NCBI GenBank assembly: GCA_027575805.1
Contig: JANBPU010000250.1
Coordinates: 1 to 22,954 of the forward strand
From: Mycoemilia scoparia
Taxonomy: Eukaryota > Kickxellomycota > Kickxellomycetes > Kickxellales > Kickxellaceae
DNA: 22,954 bases
Direction: 5' to 3'
The first letter of the stretch is position 1; the number at the start of each line of letters is the position of its first letter. The notes beneath the pieces were generated by a model. It saw only the letters and a program-made list of their open reading frames with translations. It made no database searches and was not told the origin of the DNA. The translations under genes were made by a program, and so were the position numbers. Of this stretch, positions 1 through 11,224 are shown piece by piece.

Positions 1-862
1 TCTTTTTTCTATATTCTTTTATTTTTGAAATAAATACAATCTAACAATAGTTTATAGCTTAAATTTACTCACAGGTAGAAAGTTTTTGTTTGGTTATAAA
101 GCTCACAAGACATCAGACAAAGGTGACTGACTCTTCAGGGGTTGTATATGAATAGGCTGATGATTGGGTCCAAATTTGAAGGTCTATTTCTGCACACCAT
201 ACATTTGGTTCCAAGTAAAATCATGTCACATATAATAAAGAGGCCAACATTCAAGAAAGAGGGGCTTTTACAGAAAATTCAAGAGTTGCTTCAAAAGTAT
301 TTTTACTGTGGTGGTTTTGTAAATGTCTTTATTTATAAACACCTACCTGGTCATTTCTACATACAAACACAAAGTTTGATGATAAGCCTAAATATCACAA
401 TCAGGACATGCTGACTTGCTTTGCACATAAGAGCTCTAAAGGAACTCAGAGCAAACAAATGTTTTAGTTTGTGTTGTTAAATACTCTGGATTTTCTTTCT
501 GTTATCATCAACTACAGCCATAATAATCTTGTAAAGTTATGCATTTCTCGAATACGCTGTCAAGAGATTGCATAGGATATATTCGCGTCGTCATCTCTTT
601 CTCTCTGTTGAGAAACAACTATTCTCTATTAGATTCTATTACTTGGTTCTGTATACTTTTTATGATATCCTACTTTTATCCAAATAAGTACGAAAATTTG
701 CATCAATTGATAAGTTTGATAGTTACAACTAGAAATAATAAAGTAATGCAGAATAAAATAATATCAAAATGCACATAGTAGTAAAATGAAACACAGCAAT
801 AGACCAGTCTATTGATGTTGTTTGGATTGTTTCCAAACGCAGCACATAATTACTATGCTTTC
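1..862. other. Intergenic region at left edge, no gene supported
   Basis: AT-rich DNA downstream of the minus-strand helicase. The longest open stretches (142-414 and 539-778, plus strand) show no recognisable domain and no coding-like composition, so I do not call them genes. No clear AATAAA signal for the helicase is visible close to its stop. Positions about 145-253 resemble a second stretch near 12920-13030 and are listed separately as a repeat. Confidence 0.6.
145..253. repeat. Diverged dispersed repeat, copy A
   Basis: Three words occur in the same order with nearly the same spacing here and near 12934-13021: tgatgattgggtc (158-170) against tgatggttgggtc (12934-12946); atttctgc (186-193) against 12964-12971; and aggccaa (241-247) against 13015-13021. 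Intervening bases also match often, at roughly two thirds by eye. This suggests an old interspersed element, possibly a transposon fragment. Borders are approximate and the family is unknown. Confidence 0.4.
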
Positions 863-3800
863 TCAACCATCATCGTCTGAGATTACATAGATATCATTCA
901 ATTCGTCCAAATCATCGATAAACACATTATCACTACTGTCGTCACAATTCTTTTCCATGTCTTTAACCATTGGGCACTCTCGTTTTGGTTTAGCACCTTT
1001 ATCTATGGCATCATTCGAGTTCTCTCTCTTGTGCGGAGGAGACGATGTCCTTAAATTCTGAGCATCGATATCGGTCCTTCTCTTAATAAAGGATTTAAGG
1101 GTTTCCATGAATATGTGATTATCGCTTGCATCATTGACATCATTCCTAATCCATTTAGATAATTTCTGAACATGATTTCTCCACAAAAATCGCGATTCAA
1201 GCAATATGACTGATCCCCAGTCATCTTTATGGCGAATACATCGACCAAGAGCCTGGTTTATTGCTCTAAATGCTTGAATCTCATACCACTGGCTTCCGGA
1301 CAACACCTGCTGCTGTTTCTGGGCTGTTCCTACTACTGCACCAGGCTTAGGGCTCTCTATTGCATTTTTAGCCTTCGCATCATTGTAATCCCTCTTTAGA
1401 ATGATCTTAACATCTTGGAATGAAGGATAAGGAATTCCAATATTGATCACTCCCCGACAGAGCTCATTAGGAAAATCTGTGCCTTCTGATATTCTGCCCC
1501 TATGAACTGCAAACAAAATACACCCATTGCGCTTAGGAAAGTGACGATCGTATCTTTGGTTCTTGACTTCGTTTACATAACCGTTCATCATTTCGTCAAA
1601 TTCTTCCTGGGATGCTCTCCTTGGTTCCATGAATACCATTTTGGATTCAACAATTTTACTATAATCGCCAGTATCTGCCCATCTATCCATTAGCTTATTC
1701 ATTGCTGTGTATGAAGGAAAAAACACCAAGACGCCGCCAGGAATGATTCTAACCAAATTCACCAACGACTGCCCAACACCGTCTTGGTATTCGTAAGTAT
1801 TGAGAACTGCGTATTTTCCTTCAAGTCTGACATTGTTGGGCCCATGCGAAACAACACTTGCCAGCACTTGGTCACTCTTTATAACATGGTTTGCCTCCAA
1901 TTGGACCAAGAAAGGGGCTTGGAGTTCTGATGCATATGTTTCCATGGGAGACAGTGTTCCGCTGGTAATAATTACTGAGTATGCCTCTTTTTCTAGATCT
2001 GTAAAAACAATTCCGGCATTCATACACCATAATGCGAAGGTATAAGTGTAGCCGTCTAATTCTACATACACATATTTATAAAGTAATGTGAGTAGGAGCT
2101 TATCCTTAATTTAAAAAATATAACAACAAGTGTTTATAATTGCAACTTACCAACGTCAACAATATTATCATTATTATCATCTTGTTTAGGCAGTACATTT
2201 GACTTTCTGCTTCTTCGCCTTTTCTTTAATTTAGATCGGCCATTATTTTCAACTCCGCCTTGCAAAGTTAATTGTCGACTCCCCCCTCCGTCTTCAGAAT
2301 TGTTATCGCCATAATTACTACGTTTCTTTTTGACAATAGCCATGCGATAATCCTTTTCCGTGTTGTTTTCTTTTGCACCTAGTGCAAGTCCCAATGTCCA
2401 CAATAGTTTCTCAATTGAATGCATTGTGGTACTGCTCATATACACAAGAGTTATATCTTTTATAGGTTTTGTTGGGTCCGCATTCTTATTCATGATATCT
2501 TTCTTTGTCTGCTGTTTGCTCTTGACATCCTCTTCAATCTTTTGAAGTGCTGCATCATACATGCTCAAAGCATCCCTGGAAATTCCAACCGATTCTTTCA
2601 GCTCGGCAGAAATCGATCTGTTTAGCTTGCTATCTGGCCAAACTTTAGTTTCTTCAAGATGGTTTTTATAATCATATTCACGATACCGGGTGGTCATCCA
2701 GTTCATGATATTGGTCAATAACCCAAGAAACAGCCGGTTTTCTCTGACCATTACTTCGCTATGGATAAGGCCATTTATCTCACCAATCATATTTGACATT
2801 TCGGTGTTGGTAATCTCGAGGGATGCAGATTCACGACAAACATCTTCAATATTGTGTGCTTCATCGATAATCACAATACTGTTTTCAAGAGAGATATTGG
2901 TGGACTCACGAATATTGGGATCGATGATATAGTTGTAGGGGCAAAATACTAGCTCGGCGTTGCTTGTTATTTCTTTACTTGCATAATATGGACACGCCTT
3001 CATCTTAGTACCTTCAGCCACTAAATCCTCAATGTCCCAAACTTCGTGTTTGCTTCCTGGAAGAAATTTTTTGGAAGTGGCTAGACTCTGATAATTTCTA
3101 AAGTAGCTGCAGCTGTTGTCATCCAAAAGCTTTTGGCTAAAATATGTGGGTGATAATTGAAATAGCAAATTGTTAATAGTTTATATGAAGAATTTGAGAA
3201 TTAATGTCAATCTGATAAAGATGTGTGTATGTGTGTGTGTGTGTGTGTGTGTGTCTTACCACGAATCTTCAATGGAATAGCTTTGTCTTGCACCTTCATG
3301 TATACAATAGAGCTTACGACTTCCAAGAACCGCCATTCTGGGTCGATAATTTGTTTTCTCACTTAACTCTTTGATAAGCTGATCGACTTGTTTGTGAGTT
3401 CTACTGGTTACGTATATTTTAGGTGGCTTTAATTTCTGGTGTTTAGAAAACAGCTCATCCTTTTCGTTAAGCAGCTTTTTGATTTCTTGTTTGTATTTGT
3501 CAACTTCAGGTGATGATGGTTGGGAATTTTGGGACTGTGATGATAACACGATAGGCCCATCTTGTTCTTTCTTCAGTTGCTGTTCTTGTTTTGAGCTTGC
3601 TTTATCATCATCTTCAGCAATTTTATCGGAGCTATTAGGCTGATCAATGTCCACTTCAATAATACTAGAATCGTCATCTCTAAAGCTAGGCTTACTCTCT
3701 TCCTTGACAACCTTTTTGTTTTCACCATCGTTGCCACTGCTTTTGTTGTTTTTAGTGGCATTCTTCTTGCTCATTTGGTAGTTGAACATAAACTCGGTAA

Positions 3801-4911
3801 CATTAAATGGCTCAATTTCATTAATCAAACAACCCAATTCCAGGATCTTCGTGTGCAGTTTACCAAGCTCTTTGTTTAATACCTTTTGCTCTTCTGCTAG
3901 CTGTTTCGAAGTATGTTTTAGCCACCCGAGAACTGAACATAGCAGGGAAAGCGATTTTCCAGATCCCGTGGGACTTTCAACCATAGCATTGGATTTGGCT
4001 TTCAGGGCACGAAGTATCTGGCTCATCATTTGCATTTGGGCAGTATATGGTTTAAAAGGAAATTCGACCTCCACGCCGCCTATAAAGAAGCTCTCCATCA
4101 CACGCTTCTTGTTAATAGCCACTTCGGGGGATGTACTGGATTCGCATTTCTTTATAGGCGAGTTCAATCGAAGCGCTTCACTAAATAGTGCAGCATTGTC
4201 GGAGTTGGCTCGAGAGAATGACGGGGACACTTTGGATCTGGTTTTGTATTTATTTCTTGGTGGTGAGCTTTCCCAATGACTTTTCTTTGGGCCTCTGGTA
4301 TTTGGATAATCATGATCTTCGGGTTTATGCTTATTTTGGAAAAATAACTTTTTGTTGCACATGCCGTTGGTATCAGCTGCGAATTCAGGAGAATTTGGCA
4401 ACATATGGTTTATATCTTCCTGGCTAGAACCGTTTATAACAATCTTCTCGGTTTCACTCATACCTGAAGTGGGCGTATGAAACTCTAATTCATCTTCAGT
4501 ATACATAGGGTCGGTGGCCGTATAGCCCATCTCGACGATGTCCGGCTCTGTAGTAATGGATTTAGATAAGGTTTGAGGATGATACCTCGGAGGGAGCTTT
4601 TTTGGTTGCTTATTTGGTAACTCCAGTATTTCTGAAAATCTCGAATCGCTGCGATCACGATTTCTCAAATAAATACTGTCGCTATATTCACCGCTGCTTA
4701 ATTCGCCTTTGTTATTATTGCGAATAGAATTTTTATTGCACCAATCCCTATTCATTACCCTGTATAGTTCATGCGGTCTTGTAGAATAGCTGTGTCTCTT
4801 CTTTATCGCACGAAGTAAATGTATTTTTAGTCTCTTCATTTCCTGATGTTGGCCATGATACGAAACATTGATAAATCCACACAAGGTTATCTTATGGGAA
4901 AAAATTTGCAT
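863..4911 (-). CDS. FANCJ/BRIP1-type Fe-S DNA helicase, three exons
   Basis: Probable ATP-dependent 5'-3' DNA helicase of the XPD/FANCJ superfamily 2 group, nuclear, acting in interstrand-crosslink repair, replication-fork and G-quadruplex processing (family knowledge). Exons 4911-3260, 3136-2151 and 2061-863 join in phase to about 1278 aa. Visible in order: a polar N-terminal extension (1 to about 277), Q-motif region from GGVEVEF (278), Walker A ESPTGSGKS (312-320), a charged insert, TSRTHKQ, Fe-S cysteines C536, C551, C560 and C599 (CIHE, SCQKLL, SCSYF, ACPYY), DEAH (642-645), a basic stretch KKRRRSRK, TSGTLSP, and motif VI QALGRCIRH (about 1150). WDIEDLV, KACPYY, FCPYNYIIDP and QWYEIQAFRA favour FANCJ over RTEL1, DDX11/Chl1 and XPD. 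The frame is open back to a stop at 5035-5037, but its upstream part contains only a TTG. The first in-frame ATG is 4911; ATGs at 4839 and 4755 are alternatives. The tail is shorter than in vertebrates and ends with a SUMO-interaction-like IYVISDDDG. Confidence 0.9.
2062..2150 (-). other. Intron 2 of the FANCJ-type helicase
   Basis: Donor GTAAGT at 2150, TACTCAC-like branch site near 2094-2088, acceptor TATGTAG ending at 2062. Both sides are phase 1 (G|AA). Retention brings an in-frame stop within a few codons. A second AG six bases further on (2056) keeps the same phase, so the exact acceptor is uncertain by two residues. Confidence 0.75.
3137..3259 (-). other. Intron 1 of the FANCJ-type helicase
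   Basis: Donor GTAAGA at 3259 and acceptor ATTTTAG ending at 3137, 123 nt, phase 2. The junction codon TG|C encodes the second Fe-S cysteine (C551). Unspliced RNA reads TGG TAA, stopping at once. The spacing C536-C551 (15) equals C283-C298 of human FANCJ as I recall it, which strongly supports the junction. Confidence 0.88.
3231..3254. repeat. (GT)12 microsatellite, (AC)12 on the sense strand
   Basis: Twelve uninterrupted GT units, preceded by an imperfect GT run from about 3223. On the helicase sense strand the repeat starts a few bases after the GTAAG donor of intron 1. Confidence 0.95.
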
Positions 4912-5037
4912 GCTTCTAAATCGATTATTTAGAGACGCCCTGCTGTCAAATCCAGAGCTGTTGTCAAAAAGGTATGCCAAAATTGATTCCGCTATGAAGA
5001 AATTGACACCAAGTCTTGTGCTGAAAAAAGCCGATTT

Positions 5038-6628
5038 ATTCCTAGTGTAATCAAGTGGCTAGTAAACGAGTTGACAAATAGATTGAATAAAAATATGTCA
5101 GTTTAAGAATAAACTATACCGGGATTACTATACAGCATTTATAAATGGACATGCCTCAATAGCTTAACGGAATGCTATTAGCAGGAAAAAGAGTTTGTGA
5201 CTTCTTTGGTATCAACAGCATTTCATGATATCATATTCCCAGCACTCCAAGATTGACTCAGGGCAATAAGTAAACGCTTCTCTGTATGATGCTCATATGC
5301 GACTTCTCAATAGGCTCGCCACAACTCTTTCCAAAATGGCTTTTAAGTGTCAACTGGAAGCTGTCGCTAAATTGTGTGTATGGGAGTAAAAGCTTATTTC
5401 GGCCGCAATCGATAGGAACGCATAATATCGCTGTGTTATGGTAACCCCTGGCTGCATAGAGCACACCTTTGAAAGCTTAGGCTTGTATCTTATTTCATTA
5501 AAGCGTTGCTTATGGTCAGGCAACTCTTGAAATAAAAATAGCTGCAATTGAATGGACAAGCAGTTTTAATGATTAAGCCATGAAGATGATTTTGGTAGTA
5601 GCACTAGGACTCGAAGCTGGATACCAAAGTTGCCAAGATCGGCCACCATTGCATCTGTGTGTGTGTGTCAATCGCTCGAGAATAAATTAATAAATAGTAC
5701 TACGAAATCTTATTGGCTGGCACTGTTTTGACATCTAAGCCTTTGGTCAGTCCTTTGAATGGAAAACAAGAAAATTGAGGCTGAGCATCGTTATTATTCC
5801 ACTGGCTTGTAGTCTTTATTGTGGAGGGTGGGAGCAGCTAATGATCTGGTGGAAATATATTACGCTAAACAAGTTTTTTTTGCAGCTTGAGACAAGACTA
5901 TATAAATGAAATGGTCATTGACTTTTAGTACACATAAATGGTGGATGTGAAGCTTAGAAAGGACAACAGCTAATAAGCCGATATGCTAGTCCTGTGGAGG
6001 AGGGTGTGACGATAGATTCGTTGTCATGAGTTTGGGCGTAAAGATGGTGATAGTTGCATGCACTGGTAAAAAGGCTAGGATATTCTCTATAGCTATAATA
6101 AAGCCATTTCTTGAAGAAAGACAGGTAAACAAGCTACAAACTGTCAAGCCTTATTGGCAAATTGCATGTGCGAACTACTAGGCTGATAACATACAGTTAC
6201 AAGGACAGACCAAAGCTGTGAGGGAGAGGCAGGAGAAAGTATGTTGTAGTATGCCATTATATCAACCAAATACGGTAAGCCTCAAATTATTATTAGCCTG
6301 AAGTCCACTACTTTCTTTCCTTCCATTTTCTCTTCTCCAAAGTTCACACACATACACAAACACAATCATAGAGGAGATTTGTAAATACTTTGTGTTGCAT
6401 TTTGGTTTTGATATTCTTTGCTCCCATTTCATCATTATTTATTTTTATTTTCACTTTTTATTGCAAAGATACAGCGGAGATAGTCAGTCACAAACCCTCA
6501 TTTTATCCGAATATCACTTTTACATATTACCTTTCTATAATAGCCACCACGACCACTATTTTGCATTTCTTTTGGCTCCTTCCTCCCTAGCGGTAATAGC
6601 AACAGTGGTTTGCCAAACATATTAAAAC
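5038..6628. promoter_or_regulatory. Divergent promoter region between helicase and kinesin genes
   Basis: About 1.6 kb between two divergently oriented genes, with no supported coding sequence. It holds a short (GT)n run near 5656-5668 and, on the kinesin side, a strongly pyrimidine-rich stretch at 6310-6338 of the kind often found upstream of fungal transcription starts. No convincing TATA box or factor site could be assigned. Short minus-strand open frames at 5258-5559 look like noise. Confidence 0.45.
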
Positions 6629-7729
6629 ATGACTGCTGCTGAATTATTAGAGACTCTTCGCTGTGCCAATCTTGAGCATTACTATCCAAGGTATGATGTG
6701 TACCAATTCTTGTTGTCTATTTATTTGTCCACATCCACAATTCCCAATCCTTTCTTTATTGTCTATCATGATATATGCTACTACTTCAGCTGGCTTATGC
6801 TAATTTGTTTACTTATTTATTTATTTGTCGCGCTGTAGCTTTTATTCTAATGGCATTACTAGCATTGAAGCCCTCGCCGAGGTAGGCTGAATTTACACTT
6901 TATATTTTATACTCCTTTCCTCCACACCTCGTAGCCAAAGCTGTTTCTATGGTCAGACAAAAGCACACACACACATATATATATATAGCTTCTGCTTTAT
7001 AAGTTGGTTATATGACAACTATAAGCAATGGTCAAATAGAGAACAAAGAAGGACACGTTCTCTTCCCTCGGATCCCAAGTGGCAGAATAAGCCATGTCTG
7101 GCTATATTCCCACTTTAGGAGACACTTTTCCTCCTGTGATCAAGCCATCATCATCTTCCTTCGCTTGCTTTTACCATATATAGCCCTGAATTTTGGGTAT
7201 ACCCAAAAAATCAGGAATATTCCCAAGCACCACATAGTAAGACAGGCACACATATATTCATATACAGTGTATTAAACCTGTCGAATACTCTTTTTCCCTT
7301 TTACTATTATATATATGTGCATTCCCAAAAATTCTAGATCGCAATTTGTATTATATCACCTGATATGTCAAATACATCATGTGTGACCAACAAAAAATTA
7401 ACTAACAAACTTGTTTTTCCATTTGATGCAATCGTATTACCTCTACCAACAACACGAATAGCTTACTGTAGATGAATATTCGTACTTGGGAATAACATCA
7501 TCGGAAGATAGAAGAAATCTCTACACTCTTGTAAAGTCGTTACAAAGTCCAGCATCGCCGACTTCGCCACCACCGCCTCCACAGCCGTTACAAACTAGGA
7601 AGGCTCGATCACGCGCCAGTACTTTCCACGAAGAAGCTTTCAATCCAATGGCCTATGAGCATAGAGGATCTCATGAAGCAGAAAGCTTGCCTACTCATTC
7701 CTACTTGACTAGTCCTGAAGAAGCATATC

Positions 7730-7760
<31 letters not shown>

Positions 7761-10700
7761 GGGCGGTAGAAGAGGAAGCCGTGTATATACAAGCTCGGCC
7801 GAATTTGTTGACGATATGTCGGTACCTACAACATCAATACCAACATCAGGCATTGCCCAGTCAGCCTCTCGCCTGATTCCACCTAATGGAAAAAATACAA
7901 TCAGTGCTGGTAATAGCAGTGGTCTGGTTCGTCCAAAAACTAGTGGAGTTTCCTCATCTAGAGAATTTAATGATAATCATGGTCGCTCGATTCTGCCAAA
8001 TTCTCAGGCCTATTCGCCACCCTATCAAGGCAATGGTGGTGGTGGTACTATAGCTCAACAAAGTACGATGAGTGGGAGACGTAGAATTGGAATGCCTTCA
8101 TTTGGATCATCATCGACAACAACATCCACAGCGGCTGAAGTTAATGGTGGGATTCCTGCGACATCTTCTGGCGGCAATCCTTCCATACCAGCAGTTAGAC
8201 GAATCCAAAGAACTTCTACTATGTCTTCACGTCGAAGCAGTTCGATTCCAAATGCAAACTCAAGTGGAAGTAATATTAGTCGCCTGAGTCCACCAGTCAG
8301 TAGTTCAAGCGGTGGTACGCTTGCTCGTCGTGGTGGTGCAGGAGCAGCAATTAGCAACATTTCGGCATCTCGTGCCACCGAGCTATTGCAAAGAAGCGGG
8401 AAGTACGATAATTGTGGAGATGGAAACGGCTATAGCGATGACGAAGATCTTGAACGTGTTGTTCGTCAAGGTACTAGTTCAGGCTCTGGGTTAGTTAATG
8501 CCTATGGTGTTGGTACTCGAGCAGGAAATGTCCGTAAATCAACTAGAGGCGGTCGACAAAGTTTAGCATCATCTGCTACCTTAAGTAAAATGAGCGGTGG
8601 AGGTATTTCATCAAAATATAGCCAGCAGAGTAGATCGCCTGTCAACAACAGCAGGAGTGTCAGCAGCCCTCCATCCGATCTTAATGATCGTATACGTGTT
8701 TGTGTACGTAAAAGACCTCTTAGCAAATCCGAAGTCGAAAGAGGAGAGAAAGATATTACTGCTATCAATGGGCGCCGCGGAATCATTGTTAATGAGCCAA
8801 AACTGAAAGTTGATATGACCAAGTACATTGAGGAACATCACTATAATTTCAATGAGGTCTTTTCTGAAGGTGTTAGCAACCAAAATGTGTACAAAAGAAC
8901 TGCTGCACCTTTGGTTGATTACTTCTTTAGTGGCGGTAAAGCTACTTGCTTTGCATATGGCCAAACCGGTAGTGGTAAAACGTACACCATGTTGGATACA
9001 GAAAATGGACTTTATATCCAGGCCGCAAAAGATATATTTGAGTACTTGGCTAGAGATGATTATGCCCATTTGCGAATCTATGTGACATTCTATGAAATTT
9101 ACTTGACCAGTTTATTTGATCTTTTGAATAACCGTAAAAAATTATTTGCTCGTGAGGATGGGAACCAAAATGTCGTTATTCAGGGTATTCGTGAGGTCTT
9201 GGTTGATAATGTTGAGGATCTAATGGCTGTATTTGAATACGGAAACAATGCTCGCAGCGTTGGTTCGACTGGTGCCAATGCTGATTCATCTCGCTCGCAC
9301 GCTATTTTACAAATATTGTTGAAAGATTCTACTCAACGTCGTCCAACAGTGCATGGAAAGCTGAGCTTCATTGATCTGGCCGGTAATGAGCGTGGTGCTG
9401 ATCGTGGTGATAATTCTTCTAAGCAGACTAGAATGGAAGGTGCTGAGATCAACAAAAGTTTATTGGCCTTGAAGGAATGTATTCGTGCTCTTGATTTGGG
9501 TAAAAAGCATCAACCATTTAGACAAAGCAAATTGACTCAGGTCTTGAAGGACTCGTTTATTGGAAATTCTCGGGCTTGTATGATTGCTACTGTCTCGCCA
9601 AATATTTCGAATTGTGAGCATACTTTGAATACGTTGAGATATGCCGATCGCGTTAAGGCAATGAAAGGTTCTTCTGGTGGAGCTGGTGCCATTCCAGCAG
9701 ATGGCGGCAGCCCGGGATATGCAGCTGATGCAATAGCTGAAGAGGAAGAGTTTCCCCAGGAAGCTTATGAAGACGCTGAAGCATATTACGAGGATGAAGA
9801 GGTTGCATATGAACAAGAAGTATCTCACACTGAAAGTGCTTACCCAGCTCCTGATGAACCCACAAGTCTACATGGAAGCGAGATCGATGAATTGGACTAT
9901 ACAGATTCTAATGATGAACAGAGGCAGCACTACATGAGGGGCCAATACACTGATGTCAGCAGTCATAACACCCACAAACAACTACGCCAACAACTTCCTC
10001 ACCGTCGTGTTGTTAATAGCAACCCCTCACCTACGTCGATCCTAGACGAGCAACCCAACTTCCTGGTTAACCCTGAGGAATCTGAGGGTTCTAATATAGA
10101 CAGTCACTCGCCAAGCCAGGCCAGCTACGGAACAGGGGATTCGTTTAGCGAAGATTATAGTTCTAACCCTAGAGCTGGTGGAAACCAAAGGATTACCAGG
10201 TCAATGGCTCACTCTGGTCAGCAAAAGCGGCTGAACAGCAAAACTGACGTGACTGGTGCTTCAGGCTATGGTGGTAGCCGACCACCGCCCTATCCATCAT
10301 CTACTGTCAACACTCCACCAATCAGACCAGCTGATAGATATGGAAACACCAAGACTGCTGGCCATGCCCATTCTCGTACCAGCTCAGTTGCCAGATCCCA
10401 GGTAGCATCACCTACTGATTACAAAGACGAATGTGCCTCTAAGTCGTCGCGATATGATGGAAATCACAAAAGACAATCATCAAAACAAAGCTTTAGACAA
10501 GGGACCGGCAGTTCTGCAGCCTCATCGCCTCACCTAGACGGTTCAAGTGCCAGTTCTCCAAACGCCCCAGGAGCATCAACCTACCAAGACCAGCACCACC
10601 AAAAGCCATCTGCCTCTTCATCCACCAAACCCGAAGAAGAAACCAGCGCAAACGATCTAGTATTTGATCTAAGTGCAATGGATGCGTTTGTTAAACTACA

Positions 10701-11097
10701 CCGAGCCGAAATCCGAGCAACCACAGAATCATGCAAAGAAGAGACGCGATTAATTTCAAATTACACGTCAATGAACCCAACTCAATTATTATCTCAGGCC
10801 ATGACATCGTTGTCTTTACAAAACAGCAACAACCCTAATGCCAACAATAACAACAATGCATCAGGAAGCTCATCATTACTAGATAGATATAAGGTTGATC
10901 CAGAAACGGGAAAGGTTGAGAGAATGGCTGATAATCTAGTGTTTGATAATGCCGAAGCGGCTAAACTTCATGAAGCAATGGAATATTTAGAGAAATTGGA
11001 TGAGGTTTTGGCCAAAAAGCAGGAGGTTGTTCATCAATTGAGGTGCAAGATTCGTGGAATCATATGGGGTGATGAAGAGCCTGGAGCCACGATGTAA
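6629..11097 (+). CDS. Kinesin-13 microtubule depolymerase with N-terminal SAM-like segment, three exons
   Basis: Kinesin-13 motors use ATP to remove tubulin from microtubule ends in the spindle and cytoplasm rather than walking (family knowledge). Exons 6629-6690, 6839-6881 and 7462-11097 join in phase to 1246 aa. Residues 1-60 read as a SAM-like segment, with NLEHYYPSFYSNGITSIEAL followed by YLGITSSEDRRNLYTLV. Then comes a Ser/Gly-rich low-complexity region with ten histidines (7729-7758). The motor spans about 444-770: class-specific KVD finger (484-486), P-loop GQTGSGKT (535-542), switch I NADSSRSH (641-648), switch II DLAGNERG (673-680), RMEGAEINKSLLALKEC. Next are an acidic stretch, a polar linker, and a C-terminal helical region (FVKLHRAEIRATTESCKEET, then a heptad-like YLEKLDEVLAKKQEVVHQL). 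The large open frame seems to start at 7486, but that codon is TTG inside exon 3. The ATG at 6629 is supported by the SAM-like match and by phase agreement at both junctions. Confidence 0.93.
6691..6838 (+). other. Intron 1 of the kinesin-13 gene
   Basis: Donor GTATGA at 6691, acceptor GCTGTAG ending at 6838, 148 nt, phase 2. It joins AG|C to give Ser in YYPSFYSNGI. Confidence 0.85.
6882..7461 (+). other. Intron 2 of the kinesin-13 gene, unusually long
   Basis: Donor GTAGGC at 6882, acceptor CGAATAG ending at 7461, phase 0, about 580 nt, with a TTAACTAAC branch-site match near 7398. It joins EALAE to LTVDEYSYLGI without a gap relative to the family pattern, so I see no need for a further exon. 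It contains a (CA)n-(TA)n run around 6964-6988. Confidence 0.8.
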
Positions 11098-11203
11098 CAA
11101 CATAATCTTGTGATTTTTATTTTTTGGATGTACGATGGGCGTGTATTGGTGAAATGTGGATGACATTAAAATCTTGGATAACCGTCATAGTGGGAGAAGA
11201 AGA

Positions 11204-11224
11204 AGTAGTAGTAGTAGTAGTAGT
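11204..11224. repeat. (AGT)7 microsatellite
   Basis: Seven perfect AGT units just downstream of the kinesin stop, probably in its 3' untranslated region, followed by imperfect AGT units. Confidence 0.9.

Noticed and set aside
2069..2071. Separate gene starting at 2071 on the minus strand
   Set aside because: The codon is GTG within intron 2. The sequence downstream is the C-terminal helicase half and joins in phase to exon 2.
5152..5190. tRNA-like start (TAGCTTAACGG...GCTATTAGC)
   Set aside because: There is a D-arm-like piece, but no pairing anticodon stem and no GGTTCRA T-loop at the right distance.
5605..5630. T-loop-like CTTCGAGT on the minus strand
   Set aside because: Flanking bases do not form a five-pair T stem, and no other tRNA arms are found.
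7486..7488. Kinesin start codon at 7486
   Set aside because: The codon is TTG. The SAM-like segment and in-phase splice sites show this is the interior of exon 3.
8055..9085. Several overlapping frames of 60-150 aa inside the kinesin exon
   Set aside because: Shadows of the kinesin coding sequence in other frames.
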